DNA from: Caldisericia bacterium
Lineage (GTDB): Bacteria; Caldisericota; Caldisericia; B22-G15
Length of the DNA: 64,000 nt
Direction of reading: 5' to 3'
Assembly: GCA_030018355.1 (NCBI GenBank)
Contig: JASEFN010000001.1
Span: forward strand, 248,001-312,000
Shown: one piece after another, positions 39,738-51,500 of the stretch
Layout: every line of letters starts with the position of its first letter
Numbering within the stretch: position 1 is the stretch's first letter
Position numbers and translations under genes: made by a program
Notes under the pieces: model-generated
Database searches by the model: none
The model's input: the letters and a program-made list of their open reading frames with translations, nothing else
Told to the model about the DNA's origin: nothing

Positions 39738-41818
39738 TGAATACTATATGGATTTGAAATAGTTGGATTTGGTGTTTTATTTGTTGTTACTATTAAAGTA
39801 TAATTTCCAGGAGATGAAGGATTTCTTATATTCGCAAAATACGATATAGCAATATCTACTCGTCCATTTGGTGGAACATTTGTTGGAAGATACAAAAGAA
39901 TAGATCTAGATGATAGATAAATTATTGGGTATGAGTTTAATTGAATTCCATTTATTGTGATATATTGAGGTGAAATAAAAGAAGGAAGATATGTATCATT
40001 TGGAAATGTTAATAAAATATAATCTCCTAAATTTAGTGAATATGAAGAAATATTAAATGAAATAATATATGAGGCTATATAACCTGCAATAGGGGGATAA
40101 ACAGATACATTCACACCATAAATTGGAGGAGTTAATGGAACATAAGAATTTATATATGCATATCCAGTTAAACCTAAAGAGATAACTTCACACTTAAGAG
40201 TTACAGATGTGCCACCTGTTAATGTAAAATAAATTGTTGACGAATCTGATGATGGTGTTATAAATCCACTTCCTGAGATAATTGTCCAATTGTATGTTAA
40301 ACCATATATAGGATTTCCAAAATTGTTATATGCTTGAGCAGTAAAAATTTTTGTTTCACCAACTGACATTGTAGTAGTTTGAGGAGTAATTACTATTGTA
40401 TTTATATATGGATAATAAGGTGGATATGGTTGTTGAATTGTTGATATTGTTGCATAACCATAAATTATTTTAGGAGGAGATCCATAACTTGTAGAACATG
40501 AAACTATTGCAGTTCCAGAAAATGAGGAATTTAAATAAAATGTTGCAAGAGATGTATCAGAAGAAGAGATAGTTAAATTACCTGCAACAGATGGGTTTAA
40601 ACTCCAACTAAATGTAACTCCTGATAAAACATTACCACTTGAATCATAGGCAACTGCTTTAAAAGTTTGAATTGGATTTGAATAAGAAAGATATACATTG
40701 GATGGTGTAATGATAATTTTATCAATAAAATTTGGCTGTATAGAATTTATATAAGCAAAATTATAAACATTTGTTCCTAAAACCTCACATTTTATAGTTA
40801 CAACACCATAATAAGATCCTAAAGTGAAACTTAAATTTTTTGTATCAGGGGAAACAGTAAAGGTGCCAGAAGATATTGGAAAAACTGTCCATATATATGT
40901 TAAATTTGGTATAGGATTTCCAAGAGAATCAAATGCTTGTGCTGAGAAAATTTGAGTTGCTCCTTGTGATAAATTTACATTATTTGGTGTAATAATTAAA
41001 TTACTTATATAATATGGATAGTATGGATAAGGATAAGTGTAATATGAATTTACATATGCTAAGCCAAAAATATTTGTTCCTAAAACCTCACATTTTATAG
41101 TTACAGAACCAAAAGAAGTTAAAGTAAAATATCCATTCTGATTTATAATTCCGTTTCCAGTCCCGGGAAGTACGCTCCAATAAAAGTTAACATTTGTTAA
41201 AATGTTTCCATAAATATCATAAGCTCTTGCAATAAAAAGTTGAGATGAACCAACATTTAAATTAACTAAATTTGGAATTATTTCAACTTTTGAAATAGTA
41301 GATTGAGGTGGTTGAGTAGCAGAAACAATTAAAATTGATTGAGAATAAGTTGGTCCATCAAGAATAATTCCTGTTGAAGTGGTTGTCCAAACCCTACCCA
41401 TATATGTTCCTGAGGGTGTTGAAGGATTCCTTACACCACCAATTCTCACTTTAAAACTACCAAGTGATGTCTGATTAGAAGTTATTGGTATAATAATTTG
41501 TGATCCACCTATGATGACTCCACTACCTGTTGCAGAAATTCCACTTGCAGTTATTGGAATCAAAGAAACAAAATTACTATATGTTAAATCAAAACCAGAA
41601 GGAAATTCAATGTAAATTCTATCACCAGATATTAATAAGTTTCCTCCTGTATTATCAATCAAAATCTCCCAATTTGCGTTATTGTTATTTATTAAATTAT
41701 CAACTTGAGGATTAACGGGTATAAATTTAACCTCTCTTAAGTTATTGGCAGAAACTGTAAGAATATTAATTGAGAATAGCAAGATAAAAATAATTGAGAA
41801 AATTAAAAATTTTTTCAT
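39734..41818 (-). CDS. Secreted multi-module Ig-like surface protein (694 residues)
   Basis: A signal peptide (~1-24) is followed by an N-terminal beta module (~25-165) homologous to the start of the 1186-residue protein encoded at 60417-56857, then about four Ig-like (Big_2-like) repeats (~170-566) each opening with a phrase such as NLIITPNNVNLSQGATQIF, and a C-terminal ~125-residue module (SVYPPIAGYIASYIISFN ... RNPSSPGNYTLIVTTNK). Tyr/Pro linkers such as YPYPYYPYY join the repeats. Unlike its three neighbours it has no copper-amine-oxidase-like domain. Probably an extracellular or envelope structural protein. RBS AAAGGAGG. Confidence 0.75.
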   Translation of the reverse strand: MKKFLIFSIIFILLFSINILTVSANNLREVKFIPVNPQVDNLINNNNANWEILIDNTGGNLLISGDRIYIEFPSGFDLTYSNFVSLIPITASGISATGSGVIIGGSQIIIPITSNQTSLGSFKVRIGGVRNPSTPSGTYMGRVWTTTSTGIILDGPTYSQSILIVSATQPPQSTISKVEIIPNLVNLNVGSSQLFIARAYDIYGNILTNVNFYWSVLPGTGNGIINQNGYFTLTSFGSVTIKCEVLGTNIFGLAYVNSYYTYPYPYYPYYISNLIITPNNVNLSQGATQIFSAQAFDSLGNPIPNLTYIWTVFPISSGTFTVSPDTKNLSFTLGSYYGVVTIKCEVLGTNVYNFAYINSIQPNFIDKIIITPSNVYLSYSNPIQTFKAVAYDSSGNVLSGVTFSWSLNPSVAGNLTISSSDTSLATFYLNSSFSGTAIVSCSTSYGSPPKIIYGYATISTIQQPYPPYYPYINTIVITPQTTTMSVGETKIFTAQAYNNFGNPIYGLTYNWTIISGSGFITPSSDSSTIYFTLTGGTSVTLKCEVISLGLTGYAYINSYVPLTPPIYGVNVSVYPPIAGYIASYIISFNISSYSLNLGDYILLTFPNDTYLPSFISPQYITINGIQLNSYPIIYLSSRSILLYLPTNVPPNGRVDIAISYFANIRNPSSPGNYTLIVTTNKTPNPTISNPYSIQ

Positions 41819-41847
41819 TATCTCCTCCTTTAGGTCAATTATAACAT

Positions 41848-41873
41848 AAAAGGGGGAGAGACCTCCCCCTTTT
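41848..41873 (-). terminator. Intrinsic terminator after the 2206-residue surface protein gene
   Basis: An 11-bp stem AAAAGGGGGAG/CTCCCCCTTTT with a 4-base loop lies between the stop at 41892 and the next gene. The minus-strand tail is TTTTATGTTATAATT, moderately T-rich. A TATAAT (41843-41838) directly after it may be the -10 of the 41818 gene. Confidence 0.7.
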
Positions 41874-41891
41874 AATTTTTACTCTCCAAAA

Positions 41892-44800
41892 CTAAAGAGT
41901 TATAGTTATCTTTCTTTCAGTTGCGTCCCATTTAACATCTGCACCAAATGCTTCAGAAATGAATCTAATTGGAACAAAAGTTCTACCTTCTCTTATAATT
42001 GGAGCAACATCAAGTTTTACATCCTTTCCATCAACTTTTGCTATGTAAACTCCAATTGTAAGTTTTATAGTTTTACTACCCCATGTAATTGTTACTGTTT
42101 TTGTTGTCCCATCCCATTCAACTTTTGCACCAAATGCTTCAGATATAAATCTTAAAGGAACCATTGTTCTACCTGGTGGCAAAATAAATGGAGTTACTGC
42201 TTTATTATCAGGGTCAACATACGTCTGTTCATTATCAATTTGTGCTTCAGGTTTTCCAACCCAAAGGAGTATTGTTTGCTTGTGTATGAAATTAAGAGTA
42301 CCTTTTCCAATATTACCTGCTTGATCTGTAACCTCAACTGTAACTCCAATAAAACCTGGTGGAAGATTTTTAATTTCAATTTCAAATGCACCTTTTGAAT
42401 CAGAAATTAACTCCTCTTCTTTAAATGTTCCAATTACTCCACTGACTTTAACTTTCATTTTAGAATTTGGTTCTGTTTCTCCAGTCACCTTTATACTTCT
42501 TGTAGTTATAATTTGACCTGATGTAGGAGATGTAAATTTGACTTGAGGTGGTGTTTTATCAAGATAAATTTTAAATGTAATCTCTTGAGTGTTACCTGCA
42601 AGATCTCTACCTTTTATAACAAGAATATTTTCACCCTCTTTTACTGTTATTGTTATTGAGTATCTAAATCCGGTTTGCTTAACCATTTTATTATTGTTTA
42701 ATGTAATATCTAAAAGTTCTTCTTTTGATTCAACAACAACAGTAACTTGTTCTATTTTTACAAAACCACCTTCCTTTGGTTCAATAAGAGAAAGTACCGG
42801 AGGTGTTGTATCAACTTTTATTTCAATTGTTCTTTCGTCTTCTTTATTTCCAAATTTATCTTCAGCATAAAAGTAAAGTTTATTAATTCCCTCTGGTGCT
42901 GTTAATGGCCCTGTGTAAAGTTTATATTGTTCGTTTCCCCATTTATAGTATATTTTTGGAGTTGGATCATAGTTTGACACAGCACTTAAAGTTATTACAG
43001 GTTTTGTTATGTAAAATCCTGATAAGCCATTTGGATTTGCTGGATCAATTTTGTATGAGGATGAGGGTGGTTGATAAATTGTAAATGGATCTGATTCAAC
43101 AGGAGTTTGTTCTGCTGTTGTTGAAAGTTTTATTTTATATGTTGAAGATGGAGAACTTGGATTTTTAATTCCTGCATCCTCGGTTATAACAATATTCACT
43201 GTAGAATTTGGAAGAATTTCTTTTGGAGTTGTAATTTCAATTTTAAGTGAAAGTATTTTTTGTGTTATTGCTGTAAGTCCATCAATAGTAACAGAACCAG
43301 AAGGAATTGTTCCAGGAATAGTTGTTCCAGATGGAAATTCAATCCAAATTTTTCCACCTATTCCTAAACCACCTAGGGTTCCAGTTTTAAATGAAATTTC
43401 CCATCTTGAAATTTTATTAACAGTTGGAGGTGAAACTACACATTTAACATCTTTAATTTGAGATTCAGTTAAAATATCAAATAAAGGAGAGTCAACAGGA
43501 TTACTATCTTGAGATGTATAAACTGTTAATTTATATTTACCTGCTTTACTTGGATTTTTAATTTTTGCATCTTTACTTATAACTATTTCAACAGTGCCAG
43601 CCTTTGCAAAATCTCTTGGAGTTATCATAGTAATTGTCCTTGTGCCAGAATCAATTGTAGGTGCTTCAGATAAGGGTGTTCCACCAACTGTTATTAAATT
43701 TGGAGAAATGTTGGGTGGAACATCAAAGCCGGATGGGAAAATAATTGTTATTGTATGAACATCCTTAACAAGAGCGTTTGCTATTTTAAATCCAACTGTT
43801 ATATCTCCATATGAATTTGCCCCTGGTGGATTAATTGATACAGTTACATTTACAACACTTGTTTTTGATGTAATTGAGTATGCAGTAGACAATTTATGAG
43901 TTGGATCTTTATCTGTCCATAATTCAACTTGATAATTTGTACTAGTTGATGATGGGTTTTTAATTTTTGCCTTATGTGTAAACTTAATTGTAACATCTGA
44001 ATTTGCACCAATATCAACAGGAGTTATAAGTGTTACTTCTCTTTTTGGAACATCAATTGATGGTGGAGAATTTAATGAAACTGTATTAATTAAAATATTC
44101 TGAGCATCTATTACTCCTGGAACTTCTGTTCCACTTGGGAATTTAATATAAATTTTATCTACATTTGATAATAATTGACCAACAGTTGATGTTTTAAATG
44201 TAATTGTGTATTCTGAATAAGCAGATGCAGATGTTGGATCAAGAGAAACTTTAACATCTGAAACACTTGTTAAGGTTATTGTAACTTTTGGCATTGTTGC
44301 GATTGGAGTTAAAGTACCACCTGGACCTCTTGTTTTTACATCAAATGTATAATCGCCAGTAGAAGATGGACAAGTTACTTTCTTATAATTTATTGTTATT
44401 GTTCTATCTTTGGGCATAACATTTATTGGAATATTTATTGTGTATCCCGAAATTGTCCAATCTCCAATTGTAACTCCTGTCCCTGGTGTTATAGAAATAT
44501 ATCCCTCACCTGCAGGTGATGTTTTTTGTGGTTGAGAAAAAGCGTTAGGGACTATTATCTGTATTTCTCCTCCATCCATTGTTGCTTTTGATGTGAAGGT
44601 TAGAGTAAAATCTTTATTTGTCTCTCTTACAAATGCAGAATCTGGAGAAATTTTACACTCACCACTTCCATCAACAGATACTCTTATTGTTTGATTACCA
44701 TCTCTTAAACCTGTCGCTTTTGCAGTGAGGGTATGAACGCCTGGAGTAGTATCTTTATAATAAAATGTTACTTGATTTTGGCCAGATTGAATTGTTACTG

Positions 44801-47800
44801 TAAATGTATTAGATGTACTCCATGTGTTTTTATCAGAAGAAAACCTTCCAGTTGTTGAACTTGAAGAGAGATTAACACTAACATTCGTTGTTGCATTAAC
44901 TGGATTTCCATCTTGATCTTGAATCTGCACCTTTATATCACCTGATGCTGTATCTATAGGAATAACCTGTTCTCCTGAAATAAATACAAGTTTATTTCCT
45001 TCCTTAACTTCAAAAGTGTTACTTGTTCCTGAAATTGTTGTTCCATAAATTGTTGCCTGAACTGTAAGTGTTACTCCAGTTGCTCTTTGTGAAATTTTAA
45101 TGTTTTCTGTGGCTATTCCATTTGTCATTGTTAAACTTGTTTTATCTATTTTATCATTTCCAATTGAACAAGAAAGCGACAAAGTCCCGCTCCATGTTGC
45201 TTGTGTTCCAGAAGGTGTCTTTGCTTTAACTGTTATTGAAAATGGCACATCAACATATTGAGGAGAAGAAATATTAGGTTCAAATATAAGTTGAGAGAAG
45301 GGAAGTATTGTAAATGGATCTGAAAAACCAGTTTTACTTCCATAAGTTGCTTGAATTCTTATATTTTGACCTTCTGCATTTATCTTTACATTTCCACTCC
45401 ACATCCCACCAACAAAATTAACAGATGTTGGTGTTATGGTTCCTGCGGTTGATGAAAGATTTACTGTTCCATTAAATCCTGTAACTATATCTCCATTAAC
45501 ATCAATTGCTTGTATGGAAATATAAATATTTTCATTTTTATATTGTGGTGATGCTATTGTTGAAAATTTAAAACTTTCAACTCCACCTGTTACTTGAAAT
45601 GAATTTGAAGTACCCATTGCAGAAGTAGATGGATCATAACATGTTATAACAACAGATGGATTTGGTGTTGTTAAGGTTACATTTCCTGTCCAAACACCAT
45701 TTGTGAAGGTAATATTTGTTGGTGATATAGTACCAGGCCCAGTCGATGCTGAAAGTATTGCATTTCCATTATAATTTATAACTGGTGAATTATAATAATC
45801 AACTGCTCTTATTGTTATTTGAAATGGAGTTCCAGCAATTTTTGGCGAAGTTATTGTATCAAAAATAAACTTAGTTGGTGCATTATCAGCAACTGAAAAC
45901 CAATTTGATAAACCATATTGTGGATTTCCTCCAGTCCTTTGACCTCTAATTCTAACTTGAGGGTTTGGAGTATTTATTGCAACATTTCCTTGCCAAACAC
46001 CGTTTACAAGTTGAATTGGGTTTCCTCCAGACACAGTTAAGGTTATTGGGGTTCCATCGTTAGCTTCTGCAGAAAGTTGTACCCATTCATTATTATTAAT
46101 TAGAGTATTACCCACCATATCTTTTGCATATACTTTTATAGAAAATTGTAAATTTTTTACTTGAGGACCTATTGTATCAAATTCATAATGATCAATTGAT
46201 CCAAAAACAGGAAATGAATTTGATGTACCTGTTTTATTTAGAGTTGTATCAGTTGCAGTAATTGTTACAGATGTTCCTGGATAGGTTATAGTAATAGAGG
46301 GTGCTACCATACCATCGGTTGGGGTTGCATCATTAAAACTTACAGTTGTGGGAGTAATTTTATCAATTCCTAATGAACATGTAAGATTAACTGTTCCTGT
46401 ATACGGTGTTGCACCTGCAGTATTATCAATTAAATTTCCCCATTGATCTTCTGCATAAATTGTTACTGAAAAAGGCACATTTTGTTCTACATAAGGTGAA
46501 ATTGTACTAAATCTAAAATGGTGTAAATCTCCATGCCAAATATCTATTGCAGAAGAGTATCCAATTTGTGTTCCATCATGATTTTGTGCTTTAATATAAG
46601 CATCATCATAAGATTTATAAATTGTAACCTGAACTGTTTTTGATGTTTCATTATTAAAAGTAACTGAAGTGGGAGACATCAAAGGAGATGGAGGAGGTGA
46701 GATTGGAATACCTCCTGAATCAACTAATGACAAATCAACAGTACCCGAAAATTTAGTTGGATTTTGATATTGATCATAACAACCTATAATTAGAGGAAAA
46801 GATTGCCCTGCAATTTTTGTTCCAACAACAGGGAATTGCATCGCAAAGTAATTTAATGAACCACCATTAACTATTAAATTTGATGAATCACCAGAATAGG
46901 TTAAATCTGTTACATGAATTATTGTAGTTTCTGCTTTATATAATGTCACATTAATCGCTCCAGACACACCATTTGTAAAATTTATAGTAGGTTGATACGG
47001 TGATGAATTATCTCCATGAAAATTTGGTGTTGTTCCATCTGGTGCGGGGTTAGGTCCACTAAATGTTAGAGTTATGGCACCATTCCAAGAAGGTACAACA
47101 TTAAAATATGCATCGCAATATCTAACCCTAATTTGAAATTGAACTCCTGCGGTTTGTGAAGTTGGTGTTCCTGTATTGCCCTTTCCATTTTCAAAAGTCT
47201 CACCAGGTAAAGTTATAACTAACTGAGTTGTTGTACTTGGATTAACAGTTATATTTTGTGTTGCAGAAGTTAAACCAGTTGCAGATGCTGTAATTGTCCA
47301 AACACCTGCTGTTTCATCATAATAATAAAAGTTTACTGTACTACTACCATCTGGAATTGTAACTTGAGTTACTGTAGGTCCACCACTTGTTAAACTAAAT
47401 TTTCCTTTACCATATGGTGAGTTTGTGGATAAATTAACTGTTAAATTTCCACTTGTTACAGGATTACCTGATGAATCTTGCCTTTGAACAGTTAAAGGAC
47501 CAGCCCAATTTCCAGCAGTTAAACTCCAAGGGGGTGGGGGAGAAGTAAAAACTAATTTTGTTGCTGGAGGTGGTGCAATTACATTAACAGTTGGTTGAAC
47601 TGAAATATTTGTTAAAGTTTGACCAGATTCAACTCTTGATTTAGTAGTAAATGTTTTAGCCCCAGTCGTTGATGGCGCAGTAACATTTTCGTATTTTATC
47701 TTAATCCAACCACCTGTTGTTATAGAAAGAAACCTTACTCTAATATCCATTCCAGAAATAAATACATTTCCTGGTGAAATTAATAAATCATCAATCCATA

Positions 47801-48512
47801 TTGTTCCTAAAGATGTTCCGAAATAATCTGAATTATAAATAAATCCATATGTTTTAACGTTCGCAATACCTACAATTGGAATTTTTACATAAGTCCATGT
47901 ATTTGCGGAGATTGATCCAATTGAATAAGTTGTTGCTCCTGATAAATCATTTGAAGTTGCAAAAGCGAACTGAAGTGCTCCAGACGGTACATAGGTGGAT
48001 GATCTTATCCAGAATCCAACAGCAGTATAAGGACTCCAGTTTTCTGTAGACAGAAGTTGATAATAAACTCTTTCATTTGTTGCATTGGCATTAGCAGCAA
48101 CACTAATTTTTAAAGAAGATCCCTCTTTTTTAGTTGTAGAGTCAGTAGAAATTGTTAAATCTGGATCAGATGAAAACCAACTTGATGATGAATCCATATT
48201 ATTGATTAATCTCGCAACATAAACATCTGAAGATTTGGAATCAATAGTAACATACCCTGATCCAGCAGGATTAGTTGTTTGTGGTAAACTAAAACCAGTT
48301 GGAACTGTTATAGAAATTTCACCACTTTCCATGGGTTCTGCTGCTGTAAATGTAAAATAAAGTGTATTTCCTGTTGAATTTTGTATAACTTGAGTTGGAT
48401 CAACAATACAAGTTCCTGAACCTGCAGCACTCAAAGAGAGTTTCAATGGATAAGAAAATATCAATACAAATAGTAGAGGTAGAATAAAACATAATTTAAT
48501 TTTTTTGTTCAT
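41892..48512 (-). CDS. Giant secreted surface protein with Ig-like repeats and copper-amine-oxidase-like C-terminus (about 2206 residues)
   Basis: The start is taken as ATG 48512, which follows AAAGGAGG by about eight bases; an in-frame TTG at 48533 would include that RBS in the coding region. Layout: signal peptide (~1-28); a first beta module interrupted at about residues 83-245 by a jelly-roll-like insert; around nine Ig-like repeats (~315-1285) with FVNGVWTGNV-type phrases; four ~130-residue modules (~1287-1810) with the IKNPS...YKL signature; a YYKW...EGINKLYFYAEDKFG Ig-like domain (~1817-1894); TTPP-linked Ig domains; and two copies of the copper-amine-oxidase N-terminal-type domain (VPLRFISEAFGAKVEW, VPIRFISEAFGADVKW). 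Likely surface or S-layer-like. No LPXTG or SLH motif is seen. Confidence 0.82.
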   Translation of the reverse strand: MNKKIKLCFILPLLFVLIFSYPLKLSLSAAGSGTCIVDPTQVIQNSTGNTLYFTFTAAEPMESGEISITVPTGFSLPQTTNPAGSGYVTIDSKSSDVYVARLINNMDSSSSWFSSDPDLTISTDSTTKKEGSSLKISVAANANATNERVYYQLLSTENWSPYTAVGFWIRSSTYVPSGALQFAFATSNDLSGATTYSIGSISANTWTYVKIPIVGIANVKTYGFIYNSDYFGTSLGTIWIDDLLISPGNVFISGMDIRVRFLSITTGGWIKIKYENVTAPSTTGAKTFTTKSRVESGQTLTNISVQPTVNVIAPPPATKLVFTSPPPPWSLTAGNWAGPLTVQRQDSSGNPVTSGNLTVNLSTNSPYGKGKFSLTSGGPTVTQVTIPDGSSTVNFYYYDETAGVWTITASATGLTSATQNITVNPSTTTQLVITLPGETFENGKGNTGTPTSQTAGVQFQIRVRYCDAYFNVVPSWNGAITLTFSGPNPAPDGTTPNFHGDNSSPYQPTINFTNGVSGAINVTLYKAETTIIHVTDLTYSGDSSNLIVNGGSLNYFAMQFPVVGTKIAGQSFPLIIGCYDQYQNPTKFSGTVDLSLVDSGGIPISPPPSPLMSPTSVTFNNETSKTVQVTIYKSYDDAYIKAQNHDGTQIGYSSAIDIWHGDLHHFRFSTISPYVEQNVPFSVTIYAEDQWGNLIDNTAGATPYTGTVNLTCSLGIDKITPTTVSFNDATPTDGMVAPSITITYPGTSVTITATDTTLNKTGTSNSFPVFGSIDHYEFDTIGPQVKNLQFSIKVYAKDMVGNTLINNNEWVQLSAEANDGTPITLTVSGGNPIQLVNGVWQGNVAINTPNPQVRIRGQRTGGNPQYGLSNWFSVADNAPTKFIFDTITSPKIAGTPFQITIRAVDYYNSPVINYNGNAILSASTGPGTISPTNITFTNGVWTGNVTLTTPNPSVVITCYDPSTSAMGTSNSFQVTGGVESFKFSTIASPQYKNENIYISIQAIDVNGDIVTGFNGTVNLSSTAGTITPTSVNFVGGMWSGNVKINAEGQNIRIQATYGSKTGFSDPFTILPFSQLIFEPNISSPQYVDVPFSITVKAKTPSGTQATWSGTLSLSCSIGNDKIDKTSLTMTNGIATENIKISQRATGVTLTVQATIYGTTISGTSNTFEVKEGNKLVFISGEQVIPIDTASGDIKVQIQDQDGNPVNATTNVSVNLSSSSTTGRFSSDKNTWSTSNTFTVTIQSGQNQVTFYYKDTTPGVHTLTAKATGLRDGNQTIRVSVDGSGECKISPDSAFVRETNKDFTLTFTSKATMDGGEIQIIVPNAFSQPQKTSPAGEGYISITPGTGVTIGDWTISGYTINIPINVMPKDRTITINYKKVTCPSSTGDYTFDVKTRGPGGTLTPIATMPKVTITLTSVSDVKVSLDPTSASAYSEYTITFKTSTVGQLLSNVDKIYIKFPSGTEVPGVIDAQNILINTVSLNSPPSIDVPKREVTLITPVDIGANSDVTIKFTHKAKIKNPSSTSTNYQVELWTDKDPTHKLSTAYSITSKTSVVNVTVSINPPGANSYGDITVGFKIANALVKDVHTITIIFPSGFDVPPNISPNLITVGGTPLSEAPTIDSGTRTITMITPRDFAKAGTVEIVISKDAKIKNPSKAGKYKLTVYTSQDSNPVDSPLFDILTESQIKDVKCVVSPPTVNKISRWEISFKTGTLGGLGIGGKIWIEFPSGTTIPGTIPSGSVTIDGLTAITQKILSLKIEITTPKEILPNSTVNIVITEDAGIKNPSSPSSTYKIKLSTTAEQTPVESDPFTIYQPPSSSYKIDPANPNGLSGFYITKPVITLSAVSNYDPTPKIYYKWGNEQYKLYTGPLTAPEGINKLYFYAEDKFGNKEDERTIEIKVDTTPPVLSLIEPKEGGFVKIEQVTVVVESKEELLDITLNNNKMVKQTGFRYSITITVKEGENILVIKGRDLAGNTQEITFKIYLDKTPPQVKFTSPTSGQIITTRSIKVTGETEPNSKMKVKVSGVIGTFKEEELISDSKGAFEIEIKNLPPGFIGVTVEVTDQAGNIGKGTLNFIHKQTILLWVGKPEAQIDNEQTYVDPDNKAVTPFILPPGRTMVPLRFISEAFGAKVEWDGTTKTVTITWGSKTIKLTIGVYIAKVDGKDVKLDVAPIIREGRTFVPIRFISEAFGADVKWDATERKITITL

Positions 48513-48588
48513 AAAATATCCTCCTTTTATCAATTTTATAAATTAATTCTTTATATAAAAATCCAAACAAAATTTCATCTACTTCAAA

Positions 48589-51500
48589 TTATGGTGCAGG
48601 ATATGTAATTGTTATTTCGCTTGAAAATGGATCCCAATCAACTTTTGCACCAAATGTTTCCATAATAAATCTTATTGGAACAAAGGTTCTTCCATTTATA
48701 ATAACAGGAGGAGCATCAAGTCTTACTGGTAATCCCTCTACATATGCAATATTTGACCCAATTCTTAAATCTATTCTCTTTAACTTAAATATAATTGAAA
48801 CTCTTTCATCTCCAAAAGAAATATATCTATATTCTACTGTTGCACCAAAGGCTTCAACTATAACCCTTAGAGGCACCATTGCTCTACCAGATTTTTTATC
48901 TATCCAGGGAGCCGCTTCTATTTGAACAGGTTTATCATTTACATAAACTGTTTTTGAACCAATTTTTATTTTTAAAACTGTTCTTTTAATGTATTTAATT
49001 GGTAAATAAATTGAATTTTCATTTCCTGCTCTATCAACTGCTACAATTGAAATTGAATTATTTCCTTCCTGTAATCTCACACTATAAGAAAAGTTTCCTT
49101 GTAAATCATATGAAACTTCAATACCATTAATTGAAAGTTTTGCACCCACTTCAACTTTTCCCTTTACTTCAAAGGTTTCTGTAAAAACTTCCATCCATTT
49201 TGTTATTGAGGGATCAAGTTCAAGATATGGCGGAGTTGTATCAAGTGTAATACTTAATGTAACCTCACTAATATTACCAGCAGAATCAATTGCTTGAACT
49301 TTTATTGTATTTAAACCAGGCACAAGTTTAATTAGTAAATTAAATTGACCTTTTGTATTTGATGTTGTTCTTGAAGTTTGTGCTGAAACCAGAATTGTTG
49401 GTTCTGTTATTCCTGAAATAACTAAATCTTGTCTGTTTGTATATTCAAATTTTGGTTCTAAAATTGTAATTTTTGGTGGAGTTGTATCTACTTTAAATGT
49501 TCTTGATCTAACTTGTTCTGCATTATCTAATCCTTTCGTCTTTGAATAGAAGTATAAAATGTGCTCTCCCTCTTTTGCATAAAACTCTTGTGTGTAAAGT
49601 TGAGGTTCTTCGTCGTCCCAGTAGTAATAAGTTTCAATAACTCCTTCTCCCTTTCCCTCAAGTTTTATTTTTGGTTTTGTTACATACCAACCGTTTATAC
49701 CATCAGGTAATTCAGGAGTTACTGTTATTATTGTATATGGAGTTCCAACTATCTCATAAGGTTTTGATGGAACTTCATTAAGATCTCTTGAGGTGTAAAG
49801 ATATAAAATATATTTATCTGGAATTTCAGGATTTTTTATTTTCGCACTTTTTGATATTATAATTGAATTTTCACCTTTTACAATTGGTGCTGAAAGGGTT
49901 AAAACAAGTAATCTTCCTATAACAAGCGGTTCATATCTTATTGGAACTCCTGAAACTTGAATTGCTGTTGGAAGAATTGATTGAGGTATATTTGTACCCA
50001 ATGGGAATTTAATATAAATTTTATCTCCCTCAAGTAAGTTTATATTTATTCTAAATAAAATATTATATTCAGCTTCTTTTCCAGCGCTTTGTGGCTTTAC
50101 ATTTACCTCAATATCACTAATCGGTGGTGCTGGAGATAAAACAAAGTTATAAGTTGCAGGTTTTGTTTCTTTATTTGTAGTAACTTCAATTGTATAATTA
50201 CCTGCTTGTGGTGGATTAATTATTCCTGCTTGAGGAGAAATTTCAATTTTTGCTGTTGTTTCTTTTGGAAGTGGAATTGGGGTTTTAATTGTAATTGTAT
50301 TTGCAGATTGATTAACAATCGGTGAAGTTGTAATTTGAGTGTCATTTAGTTTTATTAAATTAGTATTTATAGTGGCGGGAATAAATGTTCCTATTGGGAA
50401 TTTTATATTTATTTCATCAGAAACAGATAGTTCTCCTTTAGTTCCAACTCTAATTATAATTGTATAACCTGCGTTAGTTGATGCAGTTTGAGGAGATACT
50501 GTTAAAGATAATATCTCCAAACTGAATCCTTTATCAACTCTAAATTGAGGCTGATTTGCAATAGGTGTAAATGTTCCTCCTTGACCCATTGTGAAGAATG
50601 AGAATGTATAATTTCCTTCTATAGAAGGCAATGTAACATTATTTAATTTTATTGTGAGTTTATTACCAGAAGCCATTGTTTGAATATTAATTATTAAATT
50701 ATTTAATTGAGTTTGTATTGTTCCAAGAGAAACTCCTGTATCAGGAGTTACTGAAACAAAACAATCTCCGTTGGGGTCAGTAAGTTGAGGATTTGGAAAA
50801 CCTACTGGCATAGTTAATTTAATCGCACCCCCAGATAAACTAAATGTCGCTGTAAATGTAAAAGTTATATTTATTTTTTCATTTGTTAATCCTGATGAAG
50901 GATTAATAGATACTTGACCTGAACCATTTGCAATTTTTCCAGAAACAACTATTCTTTGAGTTGCACTTTCATAATTTGTTGCTGAAACAGTAATATCCCA
51001 AGCACCAGGAGTAGAGTCTTTGTAATAAAATGATTTTTCTGAACTTCCAGATGTAAATATTATTGATGTTATTCCCCAATTAACTCCATCTTCAGAAAAT
51101 TTTCCAGTAGGAGAATTAGTTGTAAGATTGACTGTAATATTTGTAGGAGCAATTAATGGGTTCCCTTGAGGGTCAACTAAACCTATAACAATTGCTGAAG
51201 ATTTTTGTTCAAGATCTATTGTTTGAGGTGATGATTTGAAAATAATTTTATCCCCAAAAACTTTAAATGCATTTGAGGTTCCAGTTTTTCCTGAAACAGG
51301 ATCTGTGACAGTAATTGTTACATTATCTCCGGCTCTATTTATTTTTATATTTCCAGTATATGTTCCATTCACAAATGGACCTAAAGTAATAGGTTCTATA
51401 GTTCCAACACCAAGAGAACATGTCAAATTAACTGTTCCATTAAAACTTGAAACAGTTGAATTATCTTCATCTTTTGCAGTAACAGTTATCTCAAATGGTA

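Noticed and set aside
48513-48533. TTG 48533 and GTG 56796 as start codons of the two giant genes
   Set aside because: In both cases the strong GGAGG site lies inside the extension and just upstream of an ATG that begins a normal signal peptide.
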